Assembly (NCBI RefSeq): GCF_019801965.1
Contig: NZ_JAHVIA010000009.1
Coordinates: forward strand, 124,001 to 188,000
Source of the DNA: Salipiger bermudensis
GTDB lineage: Bacteria > Pseudomonadota > Alphaproteobacteria > Rhodobacterales > Rhodobacteraceae
DNA length: 64,000 bases
Direction: 5' to 3'
Shown piece by piece: positions 55,531 through 62,427 of the stretch. The notes beneath the pieces are model-generated. The model was given only the letters and a program-made list of their open reading frames with translations, was not told the DNA's origin and searched no databases. A program made the position numbers and the translations under genes. The first letter of the stretch is position 1, and each line of letters opens with the position of its first letter.

Positions 55531-58043
55531 CGTGGTTTCGCGACCTTGGCGTGCGGGTCCGGCTGTCCGCCGCGCTGGCGGCGATGTTCGCGCTCATGCT
55601 GTTGGTCAGCGTGATCGGGGTGCGGGTCCTCGATCGCACCGAGATCTGGATGAATGTGCTGCATCGCGACACGCTGACCGAGGTCGCCGCCGCCATGGAC
55701 CTGTCGCGGGACGCCTCCGATCTCGCGACGTCGGCGCCGTTCCTGTTCGCGCTCTTCACGCCCTTCCAGCTGGAACAGGAGGTCGCCGGGGTGATGGCGA
55801 ATCTGGACCGCGTGCGCGGGTCCTCGGCCAACGATCCCGCGCTGGAGCTGCCGCTGGCGCGCTTGGGGATCGCCATCGAGGATCTGGCCCAGGCGCTGCT
55901 GCCGCAAGGCGCACGGCGGGCGGAGCTGGGTGCCATCGACCGGAATCTGGTCCGCCTCAACGCCCGCAGCAGGCGCATGGCACAGGATGAGCTGTTGCCG
56001 CTGCCGGAACGGCAGGACTGGAGCGCGCTCCAGCAGCTGACCGCCGTCGCCCTGGGCGCGGCACGGGCGGAGGAGTTGATCGAGCTCGGCGGGTTCGCCC
56101 GCGATTTCCAGCGCCAGAGCGCGCGGCTTGAGGCCACGCTCGGCGATGCCCCGCGCGACACCTTCGACGAGATCTCCGGGACCGTGACGCGCGCGACCGG
56201 GCTGTTCGTGCTCAAGCACGGTGATCTGTCCGCCCGGCTTGATGCCGAGAATGCCCTGTTCCGCATCCGACAGGAAACCCGCCGGGTCAGCGCCTTTGCC
56301 GAAACCAAGGTGGCGCAGGCCGAGGACCGCCTGTCCCGTGCCCGTGCCGCGACATCGAACACGTTGGCCTTCGCGCGCAATACCTTTCTCGCGTTGATCG
56401 TCGCGAGCCTTGTCGTGGCGGTGACCTCCTCGATCTACGTGTCGCGGCACGTGGCAAGCAATCTCGAGCGCATCTCCGGCGCGATGCGGCGGCTCGCTGC
56501 GGGAAACCTGCGGGTGGAACTGCCCGATCCGCCGACATCCCGCGACGAGATCGGCCAACTGTTCGCAGCTTTCGGCGTGTTCCGGGACAACGCCCGCAAA
56601 CTGGACCGGCGCACGGCGCAGATGCGACAGCAAAATGCGCTGTTTTCACGCGTGTTTCAGAACATAAAGGATGGCGTCGCGGTAGAGGCAGCGGACGGTC
56701 GGATCATCGCCGAGAACGGCAATCTCAGGCACCTGCTCCGCCTGCCGCCCGAAAAACAAGGGGCATCCGATCGAATGAGCGACCTGATCGCTGCCTCCCC
56801 CTTCTGCCAGGGAGCCGGGGGAGATGAGCGCGGCGGCTTCGAGGAATACGGTGATCCCGATGGAAACGTGATCGAGATACACAAATCGCCCCTGCCTGAC
56901 GGCGGCCAGGTCTGGCTGATCTCCGAGACCACGGAACGCAAGCGCATGGAGGCTCGGCTGGAGGCAATCCGCCGGGTCGAGGCCTTGGGCAAGGTCTCGG
57001 GCGAAGTGGCGCATGATTTCGGCAATATCCTCTCGAGCATCTCCGGCAACCTGCACCTGCTGGAGCAAGCCGAACCGGAGCGTCGGCGCGATTTGCATGG
57101 ACGGCTCGGGGCCGCGGTCGATCTGGGAACAAGCCTCACCGAGCGGCTCTTGGCCTTTGCCCGCAAGCAGCATCTCGCGCCGCAGGTCACGGATGTGTCG
57201 GAACTTGTGACCGGCATGGCGGATCTTCTCGAAATCGCCATCCCGGAGCAGGTCTCGCTGATCGTGGACGTGCCAGAGGCCCCGGCGACCTGTCTCGTCG
57301 ATCCCGGCCAGCTTGAAAGCGCCATCCTCAATCTGTGCATCAATGCCAGCCAGGCCATTGTCGCGACAGGTGCCGAAGCGGGGCAGATCATAGTGTCAGT
57401 GAAAGCCCGCGACATGGTCGAGGTCGCGGTGCGCGATAGCGGGTGCGGCATGTCCGAAGATGTGTTGCGCCACGCGACCGATCCTTTTTTCACACGAAGG
57501 CAAGATGGCGGCGGCACTGGCTTGGGGCTGTCGATGGTCGACGGCTTCGTACATCAATCTGGAGGTCGGCTCGACATCGAGACAGCGACCGAACCCTCAC
57601 TCCGTGGGACGACGGTTACCCTGTTCTTCCCGCGACAGTGTGATCCGAGGGGGAGCTCGTCGCCCGGCAGTCCAAGGGCCGCACTGGTCGTCGATGATGA
57701 TCCGGCAGCGCTCGCGCGATCCTGCAGTATCCTGAAAGGGCTCGGGGCGGATGTCATTCGCTGCGCGTCCTATGCGGAGGCGATCGTGGCCTTGACGGAG
57801 CTCGAGCATCTCGACCTGATGTTGGCCGATCTTTGGCTTGACGACGGTTTCAGCGGGCGCGACCTGATCGACCAGGCGCGTGGCATCTTCCCTGATTGTC
57901 GTTTCGCGCTTATGTCCACACGCCGCGCACCATCGGATTTGCCTGGGACTGTTGCGTTCGTTGCGAAGCCTGTCACTGAAGAGCCCTTGCGCGAACTCTA
58001 TTCCGCCGATCTTCGGGAGACACTTGGCGCACATTCATCATGA
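55527..58043 (+). CDS. Hybrid sensor histidine kinase (TorS-like layout)
   Basis: 838 residues. A membrane helix near residues 12-32, a long helical periplasmic domain to about 285, a second helix near 285-308, HAMP (RRLAAGNLRVELPDPPTSRD), a PAS-like domain (about 370-470), DHp with His496 in EVAHDFGNILSSIS, HATPase (NLCINASQAI, DSGCGMS, GTGLGLSMVDGFV) and a C-terminal receiver with Asp768 in LADLWLDD. The H-box HDFGN differs from the common HELRTP form. No HPt domain is attached. Coupled to the upstream regulator, it should sense an extracytoplasmic cue for the Phn-type operon. Confidence 0.92.
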   Translation: MTWFRDLGVRVRLSAALAAMFALMLLVSVIGVRVLDRTEIWMNVLHRDTLTEVAAAMDLSRDASDLATSAPFLFALFTPFQLEQEVAGVMANLDRVRGSSANDPALELPLARLGIAIEDLAQALLPQGARRAELGAIDRNLVRLNARSRRMAQDELLPLPERQDWSALQQLTAVALGAARAEELIELGGFARDFQRQSARLEATLGDAPRDTFDEISGTVTRATGLFVLKHGDLSARLDAENALFRIRQETRRVSAFAETKVAQAEDRLSRARAATSNTLAFARNTFLALIVASLVVAVTSSIYVSRHVASNLERISGAMRRLAAGNLRVELPDPPTSRDEIGQLFAAFGVFRDNARKLDRRTAQMRQQNALFSRVFQNIKDGVAVEAADGRIIAENGNLRHLLRLPPEKQGASDRMSDLIAASPFCQGAGGDERGGFEEYGDPDGNVIEIHKSPLPDGGQVWLISETTERKRMEARLEAIRRVEALGKVSGEVAHDFGNILSSISGNLHLLEQAEPERRRDLHGRLGAAVDLGTSLTERLLAFARKQHLAPQVTDVSELVTGMADLLEIAIPEQVSLIVDVPEAPATCLVDPGQLESAILNLCINASQAIVATGAEAGQIIVSVKARDMVEVAVRDSGCGMSEDVLRHATDPFFTRRQDGGGTGLGLSMVDGFVHQSGGRLDIETATEPSLRGTTVTLFFPRQCDPRGSSSPGSPRAALVVDDDPAALARSCSILKGLGADVIRCASYAEAIVALTELEHLDLMLADLWLDDGFSGRDLIDQARGIFPDCRFALMSTRRAPSDLPGTVAFVAKPVTEEPLRELYSADLRETLGAHSS

Positions 58044-58181
58044 CGGTGACCTGCCCCCCCGCGAGTCCCTCATTCATAACGAGAGTCTGCTGGTTGGATT
58101 TTGGTATCCGGGTTCAGGTGCGGACTCTCATAGTGCGATCATGTGGTTGACGGGTCCGTTTCTGAGCACTACGGATCCGGC

Positions 58182-58229
58182 ATGGAAAACTCGATGATCA
58201 TCGCAATGACCTGGTGGCTGGCCTCCTGA
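58182..58229 (+). CDS. Tryptophan leader peptide of the trpS attenuator
   Basis: A 15-codon open frame, MENSMIIAMTWWLAS, with tandem Trp codons at 58212-58217 and a TGA at 58227-58229 inside the following pause hairpin. Trp is a rare residue, and two in a row directly before mutually exclusive hairpins upstream of a tryptophanyl-tRNA synthetase is the signature of ribosome-mediated attenuation. When charged tRNA-Trp is short the ribosome should stall at the Trp codons and cover segment 1. The ribosome-binding site is weak (GGAT seven nt upstream). Confidence 0.82.
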   Translation: MENSMIIAMTWWLAS

Positions 58230-58288
58230 CAAGGTGGCCGGATATCCAATCACATTCCGAGGCCGCCGCATGGGCGGCCTTTTGTTTT
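58220..58288 (+). terminator. Transcription attenuator (1:2, 2:3 and 3:4 structures) before trpS
   Basis: Segment 1:2: GGCC-T-CCT (58220-58227) pairs with AGG-T-GGCC (58232-58239) around a 4-nt loop, with one U-U mismatch. Segment 2:3, the antiterminator: GGTGGCC (58233-58239) pairs with GGCCGCC (58261-58267) with one G-U pair. Segment 3:4, the terminator: GGCCGCC (58261-58267) pairs perfectly with GGCGGCC (58273-58279) and is followed by TTTTGTTTT. All elements needed for attenuation are present, 45 bp before the synthetase start. Confidence 0.85.
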
Positions 58289-58333
58289 CCAAGCTTCCCG
58301 ATGCGCCGCCTCACGTTTCATGAGAAGACGCAA

Positions 58334-59335
58334 ATGACCAGACCAACCATTCTGACCGGCGACCGCACAACGGGGCCGCTTCACATCGGGCACTATGCTG
58401 GCTCGCTGGCAAACCGGCTGCGATATCAGGACAGCCACGAACAATTCCTGCTGCTGGCGGACACCCAGGCGCTCACCGACAACGCCCACGATCCGGAGAA
58501 GGTGCGGCGCAGCGTGATAGAGGTCGCGCTGGATTACCTGGCCGTGGGCATCGACCCCGCGCGCTCGACGATCTGTCTGCAATCGCATCTGCCGGCGCTG
58601 GCCGAGCTGTCGATGCTCTACCTGAACTTCGTCACCGTCGCCCGGCTCGAGCGGAACCCTACGATCAAAGACGAGATCCGAGCGCGCGGGTTCGGGCGCG
58701 ATATTCCCGCCGGCTTTCTGTGCTATCCTGCGGCACAGGCCGCGGACATCACGGCGTTCAAGGCGACCATCGTTCCGGTCGGCGAAGATCAGGCCCCGCT
58801 GATCGAACAAAGCAACGAGATCGTACGGCGCATCAACGCAACGGCGGGCCGCGCCGTGCTGCCGGAGGCCCGGGCGGTCATCCCCAAGGCGGGCCGCTTG
58901 CCGGGTGTCGACGGCAAGGCCAAGATGTCGAAATCCGGCGGCAACGCCATCGCGCTGTCCGCGTCGCCCGACGAGATCCGCCGCGCCGTCAGGGCGATGT
59001 TCACCGATCCCGACCATCTGCGCGTCGAAGATCCGGGCCGCGTCGAGGGCAATGTCGTCTTCACATATCTCGACGCCTTCGATCCGGACCAGGAGGGGCT
59101 TGCCGCGCTCAAGGCACAGTACCGGCGCGGGGGTCTTGGCGATGGCAAGATCAAGGCGCGGCTGGAAGCGATCCTTCAGGAGCTCGTAGCGCCCATTCGT
59201 GACCGCCGGGCAAAGCTCGCGGAGGACCGGGCGTACATCTTCGATGTGATCAGGGAGGGCACGCAACGGGCACGCGAGCGCACTGAGGCGACCAAGCGTG
59301 ACGTGGTGAGCGCATTGGGTCTGTTCGAGCTGTAG
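58334..59335 (+). CDS. trpS: Tryptophanyl-tRNA synthetase, probably auxiliary copy
   Basis: 333 residues, complete class Ic synthetase. The HIGH motif is in GPLHIGHYAGS, the KMSKS motif in KAKMSKSGGN, and the Trp-pocket region around DIPAGFLCYPAAQAADITAF. It charges tRNA-Trp in the cytoplasm. It stands alone between a sensor kinase and a GntR operon and is controlled by its own Trp attenuator. That suggests a stress-induced second enzyme, as known for antibiotic-resistant auxiliary TrpRS in Streptomyces. Whether a housekeeping trpS exists elsewhere cannot be seen here. The ATG at 58334 starts the conserved core; GAGAAG lies upstream. Confidence 0.9.
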   Translation: MTRPTILTGDRTTGPLHIGHYAGSLANRLRYQDSHEQFLLLADTQALTDNAHDPEKVRRSVIEVALDYLAVGIDPARSTICLQSHLPALAELSMLYLNFVTVARLERNPTIKDEIRARGFGRDIPAGFLCYPAAQAADITAFKATIVPVGEDQAPLIEQSNEIVRRINATAGRAVLPEARAVIPKAGRLPGVDGKAKMSKSGGNAIALSASPDEIRRAVRAMFTDPDHLRVEDPGRVEGNVVFTYLDAFDPDQEGLAALKAQYRRGGLGDGKIKARLEAILQELVAPIRDRRAKLAEDRAYIFDVIREGTQRARERTEATKRDVVSALGLFEL

Positions 59336-59344
59336 ATACGCAGA

Positions 59345-59380
59345 GACGGGCGATCCGGGCAAGGATCCGGGTCACCCGTC
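59345..59380. terminator. Hairpin after trpS
   Basis: GACGGG/CCCGTC outer arms and GATCC/GGATC inner arms make an imperfect stem-loop 9 bp after the trpS stop. No T-tract follows. It may be a weak terminator or a 3' stabiliser between convergent genes. The rest of 59381-59538 shows nothing. Confidence 0.4.
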
Positions 59381-59538
59381 CGACTGTCCGGCAGAGCCCC
59401 TTGGATCAGGGCGACCTACAACTACCGGAGGACGGTCTAGCGGCCGCTCAGGGGGGTGCCATGCGCGCCGGAGCCGGGGATCGTGTGGCCGTGGATCGAC
59501 GCGCCGGCGCGGCGCCACGAGAGGTTCTGCGAGGCGGC

Positions 59539-60219
59539 TCAGTCGTTCCTGGAGACGTGTTGCAGAAGCCCTTGGCCTCCCATCTCGATATCATAGCGGA
59601 TGCCCGCCTCGGCGGCCTCGGCATCGCCGCTCTTCAGCGCTTCGATGATGCGTTCGTGCGGATGCGGGTGCCAGTCTGAGGGCACGCCTGCATCATAGAG
59701 GTGCGACAGGATTGGGCCGCAGCGCACCCACAAATTCTCGACCAGATCATAGGTGATCGGCAGATGGCCAGCGCGGCAGAGCGCCAGGTGGAACTCGGTG
59801 TTCAGGTGAACCGCATCCGCGAATGACTTGCGCGCGTGGCAATCGGAGATGCCGGACTGGATGTCCTCCAGTTCCTGAAGCTCGCCCGGGGTGATGCGCC
59901 GGGCCGCGGCGGCCGCCGACTTGCCTTCGAGATCCATCCGGATGCTGCGGATCTCGAGCAGCTGCTCGAGGCTCAGTGACGGAACGTAGACCGTACCACG
60001 CTCGTCGAAGGCCATGGCGCGTTCAAAGACCAGCCGCAGCAGTGCCTCGCGCATCGGTGTGAGCGATATCCCGAAACGCTGCGATAGCGGACGCAGCCGG
60101 AGCCGTTCGCCAGGCGCGAGCTGGCCGCGCATAAGGGCATTTCGAATCGTTGTATAGGCACGGTCGCTAAGGTTCTCGCGTTCGATCGGTTTTGCCCAAT
60201 CATTTGATAAGTCTGACAT
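59539..60219 (-). CDS. GntR-family regulator, FCD subfamily
   Basis: 226 residues. The N-terminal winged helix (ENLSDRAYTTIRNALMRGQL ... FGISLTPMREALLRL) is followed by an FCD helical domain with likely metal ligands in HLNTEFHLALC and HPHERIIEAL. The ATG at 60219 follows GGCGGA. It is divergent from the dehydrogenase/ThDP-enzyme operon and probably represses it. Confidence 0.9.
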   Translation of the reverse strand: MSDLSNDWAKPIERENLSDRAYTTIRNALMRGQLAPGERLRLRPLSQRFGISLTPMREALLRLVFERAMAFDERGTVYVPSLSLEQLLEIRSIRMDLEGKSAAAAARRITPGELQELEDIQSGISDCHARKSFADAVHLNTEFHLALCRAGHLPITYDLVENLWVRCGPILSHLYDAGVPSDWHPHPHERIIEALKSGDAEAAEAGIRYDIEMGGQGLLQHVSRND

Positions 60220-60272
60220 ATTCCGCCCTCCGCCTGCGCCGTCCGTCAGCCGATGAGATTTTTCGGCTTTAC

Positions 60273-60282
60273 TGTTATAACA
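60273..60282. promoter_or_regulatory. Palindrome in the GntR-dehydrogenase divergent region
   Basis: TGTTATAACA, a perfect 10-bp palindrome in an AT-rich island, with a second TATAAC-like half site at 60290-60295. Candidate GntR operator or promoter element. Confidence 0.5.
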
Positions 60283-60370
60283 AATAAAATATAACCGACT
60301 CATTGGCCAGACCTAGTTTCCGGCCACCCGTATCGGGAGAATACGGGACATCTGGAGGAGATCATAATCG

Positions 60371-61426
60371 ATGCTTGCGTTGCGCAAGACACGTGCCGGG
60401 ATAGGTGTGAGCCTCGTCTCGACCAGCTTCTGCGGCCCGGGTCCGGGCCGGGGCGAGGTCGAGGTGGCGGTGCAGGCCGCAGGAATCTGCGGCAGCGACC
60501 TGCACGCGGTCGCCTGGGACCCGAGCTACGGCTTCATGGAGCCACTGCTTCCGCTGACCCTCGGCCACGAGTTCGCCGGCACCGTCACTGCGACTGGAGA
60601 GGGCGTGAGCCGGGTCGCGACTGGAGACCGCGTGGTGTGTTCGCCGACGCTGACCTGCGGGCAGTGCGAGGGCTGCCGGCAAGGGCGCCCCTCGGCCTGC
60701 GAGGCGCGGCAGATCGTCGGGTTGCATCGAGACGGGGGCTTTGCCGAGCGTGTCCGGGTGCCCGAGAGCGCGCTGCACCGGTTGCCCGGCGCCGTCGACT
60801 TCGAGCGCGCCGCACTGGCAGAGCCGCTGTCCATCGCGGTGAACGCGGTCAACGTGGCCGAGGTCTCGGCAGGGGATCGCGTGCTGGTGCTCGGACCGGG
60901 ACCGATCGGGCTGGCCTGCGCCTTCGTGGCGCAGGAGCACGGCGCCAGGGTGCTCCTGGCGGGGCTGCGCGATGCGACGCGGCTGCGGATCGCGCGGGAG
61001 ATGGGCGTCGAGGCGGTTGTGGATCTGGCCGAGAGGCCGCTCGATGCCGCGCTTGCCTCCACGTTTGGCGGTCGCTGCGACCGGGTGATCGAGGCCACCG
61101 GGGTCGCGGCTTCGGTGGGGCAGGGGCTTCGGGCGCTGCGTCCGGAGGGGATCTTCGTGGCCGCCGGGATCCACGCGGCGCCCTGCGATATCGACCTGTC
61201 GCGCTTCGTGCGGGAGAAAAAGCAGTTGCGCGGCGCCCATGACACCACGCCCGCGGCCTTTGCGGAGGCCATCGCGCTGCTCGAGCGGCGTGGCGACGCG
61301 CTGGCACATCTCATCACCCACACCCTGCCGCTCAGCCGGGGCGAAGAGGCCTTTGCCCTCGCCCGGGATGGTGCGGCGATGAAGGTGCTGCTGCACCCCG
61401 AACCCTTGGGAGGACAGACCACATGA
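60371..61426 (+). CDS. Zinc-dependent alcohol/polyol dehydrogenase, MDR family
   Basis: 351 residues. The catalytic zinc region is GICGSDLHAVAWDP and GHEFAG; the structural zinc lobe is complete with four Cys in TCGQCEGCRQGRPSACE; the coenzyme motif is LGPGPIGLA. It resembles threonine and butanediol dehydrogenases but has no substrate-defining motif I can name. GGAGGAG lies about 10 nt before the ATG. Its stop overlaps the next start (ATGA). Confidence 0.86.
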   Translation: MLALRKTRAGIGVSLVSTSFCGPGPGRGEVEVAVQAAGICGSDLHAVAWDPSYGFMEPLLPLTLGHEFAGTVTATGEGVSRVATGDRVVCSPTLTCGQCEGCRQGRPSACEARQIVGLHRDGGFAERVRVPESALHRLPGAVDFERAALAEPLSIAVNAVNVAEVSAGDRVLVLGPGPIGLACAFVAQEHGARVLLAGLRDATRLRIAREMGVEAVVDLAERPLDAALASTFGGRCDRVIEATGVAASVGQGLRALRPEGIFVAAGIHAAPCDIDLSRFVREKKQLRGAHDTTPAAFAEAIALLERRGDALAHLITHTLPLSRGEEAFALARDGAAMKVLLHPEPLGGQTT

Positions 61427-62424
61427 CCGAAACGACGCGCGCCGTGATCGCGGATGGGGCAGGGGGCCCGGAAGTGCTGCGGGTGACCGAGATCCCGCGT
61501 CCCGTACCCGGCCCCGGCCAGCTGCTGATCGAGGTTCACGCCGCCGGCATCAACCGGCCCGACGTGATGCAGCGGCAGGGCAATTACCCGCCGCCGCCGG
61601 GGGCAACGGATGTCTTCGGCCTCGAGCTTGCCGGCGTCGTGGCGGGGCTTGGCGCGGGGGTTGAGGGCTTTGCCATCGGCGACCGGGTGATGGGGCTGGT
61701 GCATTCCGGCGCCTATGCCGACTGGGCGCTGCTCGATGCGCCGATCGCCATCCCGGTGCCCGAGGGCATGAGCATGGCCGAGGCCGGGGCGGTGCCCGAG
61801 ACGTTCTTCACGGTCTGGTCCAACGTCTTTGAGCGCGCCGCTCTGCAGCCCGGCGAGACGCTGCTGATCCATGGCGGCACCTCGGGCATCGGCACCACGG
61901 CGATCCTGCTGGCCAAGGCGCTCGGCTCGACGGTCATCGTGACCGCGGGCAGCGACGAGAAATGCGCCGCGGCGCGGGCGCTCGGCGCCGATCACGCGAT
62001 TAACTACCGCACGCAGGATTTTGTCGCCGAGGCGCGCAGGCTCACCTATGGCAAGGGGCCGGACGTGATCCTCGACATGGTGGGCGGGCCCTACATGCAG
62101 CGCAATATCGAGCTGCTCGCCGCGGACGGGCGGATCGCCCAGATCGCCTTCCAGCAGGGCAGCAAGGCCGAGCTCGACCTACTCCCGCTGCTGATGAAGC
62201 GCGGCACCATCACCGCCTCGACGCTGCGCGCAAGGCCGGTGGAGATGAAGGCCCGGCTCGCCCGCGCCCTGACCGAGCACGTGGTGCCGCTTCTGGCCAG
62301 CGGCGCGGTGCGCCCGCCGGTCGATTCCACATTTCCCCTCGCCGATGTCGCTAAGGCCCATGCCCGCATGGATAGCAGCGCGCATGTCGGAAAGATCGTT
62401 CTTCTCATGAAACCGGAGGCCTGA
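61423..62424 (+). CDS. NAD(P)H:quinone oxidoreductase-like MDR protein (PIG3 type)
   Basis: 333 residues. The zinc-free quinone-reductase branch is shown by HAAGINRPDVMQRQGNYPPP and the coenzyme motif HGGTSGIGTTAILLAKALG. It carries no zinc-binding Cys lobe. It would reduce quinones or enone-type intermediates. It is coupled to the zinc dehydrogenase upstream and precedes the thiamine-diphosphate enzyme by 3 bp. Confidence 0.9.
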   Translation: MTETTRAVIADGAGGPEVLRVTEIPRPVPGPGQLLIEVHAAGINRPDVMQRQGNYPPPPGATDVFGLELAGVVAGLGAGVEGFAIGDRVMGLVHSGAYADWALLDAPIAIPVPEGMSMAEAGAVPETFFTVWSNVFERAALQPGETLLIHGGTSGIGTTAILLAKALGSTVIVTAGSDEKCAAARALGADHAINYRTQDFVAEARRLTYGKGPDVILDMVGGPYMQRNIELLAADGRIAQIAFQQGSKAELDLLPLLMKRGTITASTLRARPVEMKARLARALTEHVVPLLASGAVRPPVDSTFPLADVAKAHARMDSSAHVGKIVLLMKPEA

Positions 62425-62427
62425 GCC

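Noticed and set aside
59401-59679. Plus-strand 92-codon frame after trpS
   Set aside because: Overlaps the end of the GntR gene on the other strand; no domain or ribosome-binding site.
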